From a bacterium (GTDB lineage: Bacteria; Actinomycetota; Acidimicrobiia; Acidimicrobiales; Bin134): 64,000 bases of DNA. The notes beneath the pieces were generated by a model. The model searched no databases, was not told the origin of the DNA, and saw nothing but the letters and a program-made list of their open reading frames with translations. Positions 47,463 through 56,148 of the stretch are shown piece after piece (the stretch's first letter is position 1; each line of letters opens with the position of its first letter). The stretch is from NCBI GenBank assembly GCA_026705465.1, contig JAPPAP010000024.1, forward strand, positions 45,895-109,894, read 5' to 3'. The translations under genes were made by a program, and so were the position numbers.

Positions 47463-47786
47463 TCAGTCGATGGTCAGCTCACCCATTCGGCTCCAGTCGT
47501 TCTCGCCTTCGATCACAGTGTTGATGATGTGAGGGGTCTCGGCCAGAGCATGAGGCATGTCCTGCATGGCTTGTTTGAAGTGGTCGCTCTCGACGTGCGG
47601 CCCTGCGCCGTCGTCCTCGAACGCCTCGCAGAGGACGAACTCGTTGGGATCCTCGACGCTGCGGGACCAGTCGAACCAGAGGTTCTTGGGCTCGGCGCGA
47701 GTGGCCGCAGTGAAGTCTGCGACCATGCCCAGCCAGCGATCGGACCACTCGGGCTTGGTCTTGAACTTGACGACGATGAGGATCAC
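47463..47786 (-). CDS. Antibiotic-biosynthesis-monooxygenase (ABM) domain protein
   Basis: 107 residues; ferredoxin-like alpha/beta barrel of the ABM/YgiN type (MILIVVKFKTKPEWSDRWLGMV, EPKNLWFDWSRSVEDPNEFVLCEAFEDDGA, HVESDHFKQAM). Such small dimers oxidise quinols or polycyclic substrates without cofactor, or act as non-catalytic helpers. It begins 3 nt after the cupin stop, so it is the last gene of the P450-cupin-ABM operon. Confidence 0.88.
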   Translation of the reverse strand: MILIVVKFKTKPEWSDRWLGMVADFTAATRAEPKNLWFDWSRSVEDPNEFVLCEAFEDDGAGPHVESDHFKQAMQDMPHALAETPHIINTVIEGENDWSRMGELTID

Positions 47787-47789
47787 GGG

Positions 47790-48875
47790 TCAGCCCGTTG
47801 CGTCGCTGCCCAGCGGAGCCCACGCAAGCAGCGATGCGTCACCCTCGAACACATTCGCCACCAGCGGAGTGCCCGCGGCCTCAGCGATTGCCTTGTACTG
47901 CATCCACGACAGCACCATGGCGATGGGGGTGCCAGCGCCTTCGTCGAACTGCACCGGCCCATAGACGCAGGCGGTGTAGATGAGGTCTTCGTCGCCGAGC
48001 TGCTGGGTGGCCTCGTGACGGGCCCCGGCGGGCTCGTAGAACCACATCCCGGCTCCGAAGCCCTCGGGTGGGCCGGCCCGGTAGCCGATGCGGCCGGAGA
48101 TCACCAAGAAGTCGGCGGCACCGAGGTGATAGTGGGGCCCGGCAACGCCGTTGTGCTTGAAGATCATCGACACGTGGCCGGTCTCCTCACTCACGCGCAG
48201 GATCTTGTAGCCGAACTCGGGCACCTCCGGGTCGACGAAGAAGTCGAAGGCAGTGGTGTCGACGAAGTGCGGATGTGTCGGCGCGTCGGACGCCACGGAC
48301 TTGGCGGCCACCAGGGTTTGTGACGCTGCCTGCTCGGCGATGGCCAGCGGGGTGGGTTCGGCAGTGGCCACCTCGGGCCGGGGCACCATGCACTCGGCCA
48401 AGCTGTTGGGGACCAAGGACAGCCCATTCGCGTGAGCCGCAGCCTCGATGTCGAGCGCAGTCAGGATGCTCGTGATGCTGTGGCCGTCCGTGTCCAAGAA
48501 CGCAACCGGGCCATGGGAGTTCAGCAGAATCTCTACGTCCTCGTCGACCTCGAGCCCCTCGACGCGGGAGTTGGCCGGGATGTAGCCCCAGGTCCCGGTC
48601 TCGATCGTGGCCGCCAACGGTTCCTGGGTGTAGCGCATACGCCCTGAAAGCACGAAGAGGTCGGCGGCGCCCAGGTGCACGGTCATCCGCAACGCCACCC
48701 CGGCGTCGAGCCCCAGGATCATCGAGAACACGCCGGATTCGTTCGAGGCCCGCAACGGCTTGATGCGCCACCCCGGCGCCTGTGGCGACTCGATCCAGGG
48801 CAGCGCGTTGGTGTCTGCACCACCCTCGATACCAGTGGGAACGATGTCTGGTGAATAGCCGGTCGTTGCGGTCAT
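47790..48875 (-). CDS. Bicupin (ChrR-like) protein, putative dioxygenase
   Basis: ATG 48875 (361 aa) has AGAGG 7 nt upstream; GTG 48902 overlaps the P450 stop as TAGTG and is the alternative. Two cupin domains are visible: residues ~45-140 (VHLGAADLFVLSGRMRY, WGYIPANSRVEG) and ~225-330 (AGPHYHLGAADFLVISGRIGY, MWFYEPAGARHEA). Only the second keeps the HxH metal pair (PHYH) and the distal His, so it should be the metal site. The fold resembles 2,4'-dihydroxyacetophenone dioxygenase-like cupins. Coupled between P450 and ABM genes. Confidence 0.83.
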   Translation of the reverse strand: MTATTGYSPDIVPTGIEGGADTNALPWIESPQAPGWRIKPLRASNESGVFSMILGLDAGVALRMTVHLGAADLFVLSGRMRYTQEPLAATIETGTWGYIPANSRVEGLEVDEDVEILLNSHGPVAFLDTDGHSITSILTALDIEAAAHANGLSLVPNSLAECMVPRPEVATAEPTPLAIAEQAASQTLVAAKSVASDAPTHPHFVDTTAFDFFVDPEVPEFGYKILRVSEETGHVSMIFKHNGVAGPHYHLGAADFLVISGRIGYRAGPPEGFGAGMWFYEPAGARHEATQQLGDEDLIYTACVYGPVQFDEGAGTPIAMVLSWMQYKAIAEAAGTPLVANVFEGDASLLAWAPLGSDATG

Positions 48876-48901
48876 TGTGGGCCTCTTCTCTGACTGTTCC
48901 A

Positions 48902-50107
48902 CTAGCTGGTGGGCGTGAAGGTCAACGGGAATGTCCTGGGGGCCCGAACGAAGCTGCCCTCCTGCTTGGGTGGCACACCATCAGCAAAAGCGATGTCGTC
49001 CATCGCATCCAACAGATGGTTGGCGGCGGTTTCGGCCTCGAGTGCCGCCAACCGGGTGCCGATACAGAAATGACGGCCGAGCGCGAACGTTGTGTGGCTG
49101 GCCGCGCCGGTGAGCTCCCTCTCGGCGTCGAGCTCGTCGCGGAAGATGTCGAACCTCTCGGGATCCTTGAACTTGCGGGGGTCGCGGTTGGCTGCGGCCA
49201 ACATCAACGTGACCGTCGACCCCGCAGGCACGACGGTGCCGTGGAACTCGACGTCCTCGCCGGCCTGGCGCATGATCATCAGTACCGCCGGTGTGTGACG
49301 CAGTGCTTCAGCGAACGCGGAGTTGATCAGGCTGCGGTCCTCACGGACCGCCTGCAGCTGATCGGGGTTCTCCAGCAGCCGCAGCCACATGTTGGCCATC
49401 TGCAGGTCGGTCGACTCGCTCCCGGCCACCAACAAGAAGCTGACGAACGACTTGATCTCCATGTCGCTCATCTGCTCGCCGTTGATCTCGGCGTGCAGGA
49501 TCTGGCTGATCAGGTCCTCGCCGGGGTGCTCCCGTCGCTCGGCGATCAACGGCAGCATGTACTCCTGCAGCTCGCCCTTGACCCGTAGCCCGGCCGCGGC
49601 GACCTCTTCGTCACCCGAGATGTTGGTGAAGTAGTCGTGGATGGCGTTGTACCAGACGTGGAACATCGGCTTGTCGGCCGGATCGAGCCCCAGAATGTCG
49701 AGAATCACGCTCAGCGGCAGCTTCTGCGTGAACTGCTTCACTAGATCGACGTGACCGTCGCGACGCCACTCGTCGATGAGCGAGATGGTGTTGTTCACGA
49801 CGACGGACTCGAAGTTCGCCCGCAACAGATCGCCGCGTAGCGCCGGTGTGATGATCCTCCGAGTGCGTCGATGATCGGAGCCCTCTTTCTGCAGGATAGT
49901 GGGGCCGTGCACGGGCTCGAGCTGCCAGGCGTAGTTCTCCGTCGTGAACGCCGGGGACTTCAACGCCAGCTCGACGTCCTCGTGCCGCGAGATGATCCAA
50001 CTGTCCAATCCCTCATGGAATGTGATCGGGTAGTTCTCGCGCAGATCGTCGAGAATGGGGTTCGGATCGGCCTCGTACTCGGGTGACATGATGTCCGGTG
50101 CGCTCAA
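48902..50107 (-). CDS. Cytochrome P450 (island copy)
   Basis: TTG 50107 (401 aa) has AGGGAG 7 nt upstream, better than the distal track start. Haem loop TTFALGRHFCIGTRLAALE, I-helix FLLVAGSESTDLQ (Ser-Glu-Ser-Thr), ExxR as EALR. Distinct from the P450 at 40.4 kb: little spelling in common outside motifs. First gene of a coupled operon with a bicupin and an ABM monooxygenase; no redox partner is present in the island. Substrate unknown. Confidence 0.92.
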   Translation of the reverse strand: MSAPDIMSPEYEADPNPILDDLRENYPITFHEGLDSWIISRHEDVELALKSPAFTTENYAWQLEPVHGPTILQKEGSDHRRTRRIITPALRGDLLRANFESVVVNNTISLIDEWRRDGHVDLVKQFTQKLPLSVILDILGLDPADKPMFHVWYNAIHDYFTNISGDEEVAAAGLRVKGELQEYMLPLIAERREHPGEDLISQILHAEINGEQMSDMEIKSFVSFLLVAGSESTDLQMANMWLRLLENPDQLQAVREDRSLINSAFAEALRHTPAVLMIMRQAGEDVEFHGTVVPAGSTVTLMLAAANRDPRKFKDPERFDIFRDELDAERELTGAASHTTFALGRHFCIGTRLAALEAETAANHLLDAMDDIAFADGVPPKQEGSFVRAPRTFPLTFTPTS

Positions 50108-50424
50108 CGCCGTTCTCCCTTGGTGGCCCACAGCGAGCGGCGCTCGCAGCCAATCAGTCGGACAAGACAATACGCAGGAATTCGCGGTGTGGCAACCAGA
50201 TCCGGATGTAGCGGCGAATGAGGAGGAGTCCGGAGGGAGTTCTCGGCGCGGGCGGTGGCTGGTCGGTGTCGTCGATCTGCACCGCCTTTGCGATCATCCC
50301 ACCGGGCGCCTAAGGTCTGACATATTCATGATCATGGTGGTCATCAATTCACCCGAAGGGTTCCGATGCCCTTACACAAGGTGAAAGTGGTCTGAATCAC
50401 CAAACGCCAGGGAGGAAAACGTTG
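50108..50424. promoter_or_regulatory. Divergent intergenic region between P450 operon and binding-protein gene
   Basis: About 315 bases with no credible gene. Near 50320-50360 there is an AT-richer stretch with the palindrome ATGATCAT and a looser TGAT/ATCA arrangement around it, a possible operator. GGAGG at 50411 serves the binding-protein start. An ORF track entry at 50055-50384 lacks protein-like features. Confidence 0.4.
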
Positions 50425-51573
50425 ATGCGACGCGTGGGTCTGGTAAGGGTATTGGGAATCCTGTTGATGATCGCTTTGATCGCCGCCGCCTGCGGTGACG
50501 ACTCGGATGACACCGCCGTCCCGGAGCCCGCTGCAGAGCAACCAGCGGAGGAGTCGACCGAAGAGCCGCCTGGGGCGCCCGAAGATGAGCAAGCCGATGG
50601 ACTGCCCGATACGGCGTTCGGTGCAGTGCCTGAGGGCGCCACGGTGGTCGAGCTTCCCGATCCCGACTTCTCGGTGTTCGAGGGGACGACGCTCGGCATC
50701 ATTAGTGTCGTAACGACGCCGGGGACCCTGCGGCTGACCGACCGGCTTACCGCATGCGTGGAGTCGAACGGCGGCTCCGTCGACTATCAGGACATTGGCG
50801 GAATCAACTTTGACCAGGTCCAGCCGATACTCGAGGGCTTCCAAGCTGCTGGCGTCGACGTGGTGTTCAACCTCGGCATCGACATGGTCGGCCGTGAGGC
50901 TATTGCTAACGAATTCGCGAATGCTGGGGTCCCGTTCCTCATGTTCGGCGCAGTGGCTATTCCCGAGGTCGTGGCCTTCGATGCCAACCAAAAAGAGAAT
51001 GGACGCATTCTTGCCAGCCTCGTCGCGAAGGAGATCGGCGGAAGCGGTGACGTGCTTATCGTAAACTCCGGCCCGCTCAATGGAGCGCTGGCTGATCGGG
51101 AAACTGGCATGGAGGAAGTGTTCGCCAACTTCCCAGATATCACGACGACCACGGTCGATCCACAGGACTTCACGATCGAGACCGCCCAAGCCGTGACTGA
51201 GACTGCATTCCAAGCCAACCCCGGTTATGCAGCAGTGATCGGTGGCTTTTCCAATTACGGTATCGGCGTATCGTTGGCGCTCGACACTCTCGACACCGAC
51301 GCCTTCGTCGTTACGGCCGATGGGTCGGACGAAGAGTACGATCAGATGCAAGCGACGGACAACTTCCTCGCCACCATGGATGACCCCCACCGCTACGTCG
51401 CCGATCCGGCTGCCTGTACCGTCGCAGCGAGCATGCTTGCCGGCAACCCGCCCCCTGGAGCGCCTGGTATACCTATAATCGGCAGCTCTATTCTGGTCAC
51501 TAACGACGAGGTTCCGGCCGAGGGCGACTTCTTGGAATCGACCCCCCGTACCTGGTATCAACTCAGTGGGTAA
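50425..51573 (+). CDS. ABC-transporter sugar-type substrate-binding lipoprotein
   Basis: 382 residues from ATG 50425 (TTG 50422 adjacent); GGAGG precedes by about 9 nt. Lipoprotein signal VLGILLMIALIAAACG, acidic Pro/Glu linker to about 60, then a periplasmic-binding-protein type I fold (GTTLGIISVVTTPGT, VDVVFNLGIDMVGREAIANEF, GRILASLVAKEIG, FVVTADGSDEEYDQM). The RbsB/Peripla_BP_4 class carries sugars, but also nucleobases or autoinducers. Partner ATPase and permease follow, the ATPase on the opposite strand. Confidence 0.9.
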   Translation: MRRVGLVRVLGILLMIALIAAACGDDSDDTAVPEPAAEQPAEESTEEPPGAPEDEQADGLPDTAFGAVPEGATVVELPDPDFSVFEGTTLGIISVVTTPGTLRLTDRLTACVESNGGSVDYQDIGGINFDQVQPILEGFQAAGVDVVFNLGIDMVGREAIANEFANAGVPFLMFGAVAIPEVVAFDANQKENGRILASLVAKEIGGSGDVLIVNSGPLNGALADRETGMEEVFANFPDITTTTVDPQDFTIETAQAVTETAFQANPGYAAVIGGFSNYGIGVSLALDTLDTDAFVVTADGSDEEYDQMQATDNFLATMDDPHRYVADPAACTVAASMLAGNPPPGAPGIPIIGSSILVTNDEVPAEGDFLESTPRTWYQLSG

Positions 51574-51707
51574 TGCTCGGCCGCATTGATGCCGACATTG
51601 TCCCGTCAGCTGACACCAGTTCCATAAACCCCATCACCGCAGCCGGGTCCCGCCTGCCCGCTCGGCTCCGAAGCGCCCGCTATCCAGATATTTGCGTCCA
51701 GATACGG

Positions 51708-53237
51708 TCACAACCGAAGATCCGGCCCTGCAGCGCCAGGGGTTGCATAACAATGCTCGAGGACCTCGGCCTCCGTCACCGGGCCGTCGAGCTCTGCGAC
51801 AATACGGCCCTCCTGAAGCACGAGCACTCGGTGTGATACTGCAGCCACTTCCTCAAGATCCGAAGAAGCGAGGATGACTGCGACACCCGTCGCCGCGAGC
51901 TGAGCTACGAGATTCAGGATCTCTGCCTTTGCGCCGACATCGACGCCCTTGGTCGGTTCGTCGAGCAGCAAGACTTTCGACTGCTTGCCGATCAGCCAGC
52001 GGGATACCAAACATTTCTGTTGATTTCCACCAGACAATGTAGCGATCGTCTGTTCGGTGCTATTCGTAGCAATGTGCAAACGGTCGATTTCGCTCCTCGT
52101 CGCTGATCGCTCGGAGGACCGGTCGGGAAAGGGGAGCCGTGGCTTCCGGCGGAAGTTGTCCAAGTGTGCCAGCACAATGTTTTCGCGAACCGTCCGTCTC
52201 GACAAGAGGCCCTGGTCGCGCCGGTCCTCCGGCACGAGCGCGATGCCTGCGCGGATCGCATCGGCAGGCGAGCGCAACTTCAACATGCGCCCGTTGACCG
52301 CCACAGTGCCCGACGACGCTTGGTGGTGCCCGAAGATCGTCAGGAGCAATGAGCTGCGACCCGACCCGACCAGGCCACCGAGCCCGAGGATCTCGCCGGG
52401 GCGCACACTGAGGTTCACATCCTTGACCGGACCCGAGGTCAGCCCTTGTATCTCAAGGACTGGTTGCTGGGCCGCACTGAGACGTGGGGGAGATACGTTG
52501 GTTGATCCTCCCTCCACTCCGATGATGTGGGTGGCGAGCGTGGATTTGTCTGTTTCTTTGACCTCGAGGACCGTTACCGTTCGCCCGTCTTTCATGACCG
52601 TGACACGGTCGGCGATGTCCAGCACCTCGTTGAGCCGATGGGAGACGAACAGCACCGCAATGCCCTGCTCACGGAGCCTTCGAACAACGCTGAGGACGTG
52701 TTCCACCTCGGCGTCGGAGAGCGCGACAGTCGGCTCATCCATGACCACAAGCTGTGGGTCTGCTGTACACGCCCGTGCTATTGCCACCATCCAGCGCTCA
52801 GCAATGGTTAAGCTACCGACCTTCCGCTCTGGGTCGACGTCTACGTAGCCCTCGAGACGAGCCCGGGTTTCTTTAACCGCTCGACGTCTGGAGACAAAGA
52901 AGCCGGCCCGGCGAGGGAGCTTTCGACCCAGGAACATGTTTTCGGCCACGGTCATCCTGGGAATAAGTGCGACGTCCTGGTGAATGAAGTGGAGCCCGAG
53001 TTCGTCAGCTTCGTGCTCGGTGGCGATCTCTACCTCTTCGCCGCCAACTCGAATCACCCCGCGATGGCGGCGCTCGGCTCCGGCGAGAATCTTGATCATT
53101 GTCGACTTGCCAGCGCCATTCTCGCCGACGAGCCCATGGACCTCTCCCCGCAGCACTGTTAGCGCTGCCTGATCGAGTGCCTGGACCCCCGGGTATCGCT
53201 TGTCCAAGCCGACGATCTCGACGATCGGTTCTCCCAT
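51708..53237 (-). CDS. ABC-transporter ATPase with two ABC domains (RbsA/MglA type)
   Basis: ATG 53237 gives 509 residues (MGEPIVEIVGLDKRYPGVQALD); the track extension runs into IS-remnant DNA. Domain 1 Walker A GLVGENGAGKSTMIKIL and Walker B LVVMDEPTVAL; domain 2 has the degenerate loop GLGGLVGSGRSSLLLTI normal for this family, signature LSGGNQQKCLVSRWL and VLLLDEPTKGVDVG. It powers the importer formed with the permease at 53989. It is inverted relative to its partner genes, with a transposase remnant directly upstream. Confidence 0.9.
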   Translation of the reverse strand: MGEPIVEIVGLDKRYPGVQALDQAALTVLRGEVHGLVGENGAGKSTMIKILAGAERRHRGVIRVGGEEVEIATEHEADELGLHFIHQDVALIPRMTVAENMFLGRKLPRRAGFFVSRRRAVKETRARLEGYVDVDPERKVGSLTIAERWMVAIARACTADPQLVVMDEPTVALSDAEVEHVLSVVRRLREQGIAVLFVSHRLNEVLDIADRVTVMKDGRTVTVLEVKETDKSTLATHIIGVEGGSTNVSPPRLSAAQQPVLEIQGLTSGPVKDVNLSVRPGEILGLGGLVGSGRSSLLLTIFGHHQASSGTVAVNGRMLKLRSPADAIRAGIALVPEDRRDQGLLSRRTVRENIVLAHLDNFRRKPRLPFPDRSSERSATRSEIDRLHIATNSTEQTIATLSGGNQQKCLVSRWLIGKQSKVLLLDEPTKGVDVGAKAEILNLVAQLAATGVAVILASSDLEEVAAVSHRVLVLQEGRIVAELDGPVTEAEVLEHCYATPGAAGPDLRL

Positions 53238-53379
53238 TGTCTCCAATGATCCTGCCTTGCCCAGTCCTGCAGCAGCAATAATAGGCGTAGCGGCCGCGTC
53301 GCCACCTGTGTTGCGTCTGATCTCGCGCGACGTTTTCCCGGCTCTTTCAGATCGCATGTGGAAGGGTTGCTGGCCTTGA

Positions 53380-53834
53380 CATTGGAGGCCTTCAGCGACG
53401 AGTTCTGGCGAGCGAAGACCGAAGAGGGATCTGTCTGCGGAGCAGGTGTACGACTTGTGGATGAGGATGCTGTCTGGGCAGGTCACCCAGGCGCAGGATG
53501 CGGCGGAGGCCGGGGTGGATCGGTCGGTGATCTCGCGGTTGAGGGCGGTGGCCCGCGACGGGGCCATCGCCGCGTTGCAGGCTTCGAACCCGGGGCGGCA
53601 GGGTCAGTCTCGTCAGGAGGCGTCGGAGGCGGCGGCTTTGCGGGTCGAGGCGGGGCGGCTCCAGGCGACGGTGGTCGAGCAGGCGGTGGAGCTGGCGGTG
53701 CTGCGGAGAAAATCGCGTTGGGGATGAGCGGCCTGGTCCTCGCCCGCGTCGACGGGGTCGCCAAAGCCGTGCTGTTGGGCCTTGTCGGCGACGCCGATCA
53801 AAAACGACGGGCCTGGCACCGGAGCCAGAAATGA
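53380..53834 (+). mobile_element. Remnant of an IS3-like insertion sequence
   Basis: An open frame without a normal start reads RRPKRDLSAEQVYDLWMRML then VTQAQDAAEAGVDRSVISRL and ends in LAVLRRKSRWG at 53727. This is the helix-turn-helix OrfA type of actinobacterial IS3 transposases. An ATGA overlap starts the OrfB frame (MSGLVLARVDGVAKAVLLGLVGDA), which stops after 36 codons; the integrase core is missing. Terminal inverted repeats were not found by eye. The remnant separates the divergent ATPase and permease genes. Confidence 0.65.
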
Positions 53835-53988
53835 CCCCGGCAGCTACACTCGACAACCACAACCCGGCAGCGACCACCCGATGCTGCTTGAAACCCAGCC
53901 CAAAAAGTCGCGAAGAGTCAGACACACCTCACACCCGAGTTAGTACGGTCGGCACCGGTCGTAGCGCGAATGCGGGAGGTTCTCGACA

Positions 53989-55188
53989 GTGAAATCAGGC
54001 CCAGCTGCCCCGGCGGGCCACGGCGGCACGCTACCCCCCTCGGGGGGCTCCCGAATCGCAGGCAAATCGGACACATCATCGCCCGTTCGGCTGACAGCGC
54101 GACTGCTGCCAGTTGTCGCCCGCTATGGGACCCTCATCGTTCTCGTTGGTTTGTTGATCCTATTCTCCATCCTGAGCCTGGTCGAGCTCGGTGAGCAGCG
54201 GTTCCTTACGGGTACGAACCTCACCCTGATCCTCCGTCAGGCGGCGGTGCTGAGCATCCTGGCAGGTGGTGTGACCGTCGTGCTCGTCATGGGTGAGTTC
54301 GATCTCTCGATCACGGGCGGGCTTACCCTCGGTGGGGCGATCTTCGCACTGGCACTCGAGGGGAGCTACGTGCTCACGTGGCCGACGATCCCAGGGACCG
54401 ACGTCGGTGGCGGAGCCATCCTTCCAGACTCACTTCAGGCGAGTGTGGGCTTCGCGATTTTGCTCGGGATCGTGTTCGGAATCGTCGTCGGGCTGCTCAA
54501 CGGTTTCGTTGTCGCGCACCTGAGGGTCTCAGCCTTCATCGGCACCTTGGGGATGGCGGGCCTCATCGAGGGCTACCTGCTCCGACTGGGTGGGGGAGGG
54601 GTGTCGATTCCGGTTCGGTCTGACGTTGTTGACTTCGCTCGCGGCTCGCTGTTCGGATGGGAGTCCGGAGACCACTGGGAGATCGGCCCGCTCGACCTAG
54701 CGGGGCTCACCGTGCCCCTCATCGCCGTGCTCGCGGTTGGAGTTCTCAGCGCTTTGTGGGTTTTCCTGAACCTTACCGAGGCGGGCCGGCGAATTGATGC
54801 CGTGGGCGGCAACGCCGAAGCGGCACGGCTTGCCGGAATCAACGTCTCTCGCTATCGCATGTTGGCTTTCGTCATCACGGGCGCCACGGCTGCCGTGGCT
54901 GGCCTGGCGCTTGCTGGGGGCCGGTCTGGCTTCGCCTCGACCCTGGCGGCCAATCAGGGCTCGTTCCTGCTCCAAGCGTATACAGCCTGTTTCCTCGGGG
55001 CCGTAACCCTCCGCGAAGGAGAATTCCATATCGTTGGTACAGGTGTAGGTGCCCTGCTGATGACGACGACGACGTCGGGGCTCATCATCATCGGTGTTCC
55101 CGGCTACGGCCAGATCCTCGCTACCGGAGGCATCCTGATCGTTGCGCTCGCGGTCTCCGGCGTGGCGCGTCGTCACCAGACGCTCTGA
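53989..55188 (+). CDS. ABC-transporter permease (RbsC/BPD_transp_2 type)
   Basis: 399 residues from GTG with GGGAGG about 10 nt upstream. A hydrophilic N-terminal 35 residues precede about ten transmembrane helices (YGTLIVLVGLLILFSILSLV, AAVLSILAGGVTVVLVMGEFDLS, FAILLGIVFGIVVGLLNGFVV, MLAFVITGATAAVAGLALAGG). The motif GEFDLSITGGLTLGG is characteristic of ribose/monosaccharide permeases. It would pair with the ATPase and lipoprotein. A xanthine-dehydrogenase-like fragment follows 17 nt later, hinting at a purine or nucleoside ligand (inference). Confidence 0.9.
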   Translation: MKSGPAAPAGHGGTLPPSGGSRIAGKSDTSSPVRLTARLLPVVARYGTLIVLVGLLILFSILSLVELGEQRFLTGTNLTLILRQAAVLSILAGGVTVVLVMGEFDLSITGGLTLGGAIFALALEGSYVLTWPTIPGTDVGGGAILPDSLQASVGFAILLGIVFGIVVGLLNGFVVAHLRVSAFIGTLGMAGLIEGYLLRLGGGGVSIPVRSDVVDFARGSLFGWESGDHWEIGPLDLAGLTVPLIAVLAVGVLSALWVFLNLTEAGRRIDAVGGNAEAARLAGINVSRYRMLAFVITGATAAVAGLALAGGRSGFASTLAANQGSFLLQAYTACFLGAVTLREGEFHIVGTGVGALLMTTTTSGLIIIGVPGYGQILATGGILIVALAVSGVARRHQTL

Positions 55189-55205
55189 TCGCTGGCAAGG
55201 ACTCG

Positions 55206-55377
55206 ATGCGCCCGTCGGTCGGTCGTTGCGAGATCAGACCAGACGGCAAGGAGTATCAAGTCACGGCGGGCGATCTGTCGCTTGCGCACACACTGGCCGA
55301 GTTGCTGCATGACCAGGTCGGCAAGGCGGGACGCCGGGCGTGTGGAGAGGGCGGGTGCGGGGCGTGCGCCGTGATCG
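55206..55377 (+). pseudogene. 5' fragment of a [2Fe-2S] molybdenum-hydroxylase subunit gene
   Basis: ATG 55206 with AAGGA upstream opens about 57 codons reading CEIRPDGKEYQVTAGDLSLAHTLAELL then RACGEGGCGACAVIV. CxxGGCGxC is the plant-type ferredoxin signature of XdhA/CoxS subunits. The homology ends abruptly at about 55377, exactly where an antisense AraC fragment begins, so the remaining gene is deleted. Confidence 0.72.
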
Positions 55378-55637
55378 TCACTCGTCCGCGCGCCAGTCGG
55401 TTGGGGTCATCCCTGTTGCGTCTCGGAACGTTCGGCTGAAGTGGGCGGTGTCGGCGAACCCGGTGGCGTACCCGATGTCTCCGACCGTCATCGACGTGGT
55501 GCGGACAAGGTGTCGAGCCTCGTCGATACGGAGGCCTGTGTGGAGTCGTGAGAAGGACGTCGCTTCGTCGCGGAGCTTGCGTGTGCGGACAGATGGAGTG
55601 CCGCGGCGAGGTCGTTGACTCTCCAGGATCTGCTGAG
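55378..55637 (-). pseudogene. 3' fragment of an AraC-family regulator, frameshifted
   Basis: The minus strand reads KLRDEATSFSRLHTGL, RIDEARHLVRTTSMTVGDIG, YATGFADTAHFSRTFRDA and TGMTPTDWRADE with a TGA at 55378-55380: the second half of an AraC HTH domain. The first HTH helix (VNDLAAALHLS) lies just upstream in another frame, so there is a frameshift near 55590. The 5' end is cut at the right repeat boundary (55638). Confidence 0.78.
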
Positions 55638-55929
55638 GTCGGCGCCACCGAAGTGGTCTTTGCCGATTACGACGTCTCGGTCCCCGAAGTCCCCATCGTG
55701 TTGTCAGCCGAAGACCACGGCACCGTCGAACTCCAACTGTTCTTCACTCGGAGCCCCTGAGGGCTGGGAGGCCGCCTATCTCATAGTGATCCGGGAACTT
55801 GGCGCGATAGGGTGCCCTCTGCGCCGGAATGCGGCGCCCACGTCGGAGTGGCGGAATTGGCAGACGCGCTAGCTTGAGGGGCTAGTGCCCAATACGGGCG
55901 TGGGGGTTCAAGTCCCCCCTCCGACACCA
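55638..55929 (+). repeat. Right direct repeat: truncated YceI 3' end plus tRNA-Leu
   Basis: Second copy of 46964-47255. It encodes only the last 40 codons of the YceI-like protein (from about VGATEVVFADYDVSVPEVP), with no start, followed by an identical spacer and tRNA. Seven substitutions lie in its first 49 bases, five of them synonymous. Confidence 0.93.
55842..55929 (+). tRNA. tRNA-Leu(GAG), second copy
   Basis: Identical to the tRNA at 47168-47255, including encoded CCA, anticodon GAG and 5' leader with the TAGGGT box. Both copies should be functional. Confidence 0.97.
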
Positions 55930-56148
55930 CCGCTGACCTTCGATGCGACCAGGAGTTGCGCTCGGGGGCTCTCAGGGTCGCGGAGGATCTCGAGATCGAC
56001 AGCTTTGCAGACGCGTTGCCAATCCTCCGGTGAGGCGGCGGCGTCCGGGCCTTCCCTGTCGTCAGGCCGTCGCTTCCCCCGGCAAGCCCAACACCTCCGG
56101 ACCTCGGCCCAAGCGAAGCACTATGTTCGGGGCCGGCGAGGAGGCGAC

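Larger units (their letters stand above)
47256..55637. other. Accessory island between tRNA-Leu direct repeats
   Basis: 8.4 kb bounded by two YceI-3'/tRNA-Leu repeats. Contents: leftward P450-cupin-ABM operon, ABC importer genes, IS3-like remnant, 5' piece of a xanthine-dehydrogenase-type gene and 3' piece of an araC-type gene. No integrase is visible, so it is not an intact integrative element. The first 200 bases (47256-47462) hold no recognisable gene. It was probably brought in by homologous recombination at the tRNA locus (inference). Confidence 0.75.

Noticed and set aside
55930-56120. Open minus-strand frame beside the second tRNA (RRCWACRGKRRPDD... EDWQRVCKAVDLEILRDPE)
   Set aside because: Looks protein-like with a CxxC but has no start codon after an in-frame stop and runs into the tRNA; possibly a relic, not supportable as a gene.
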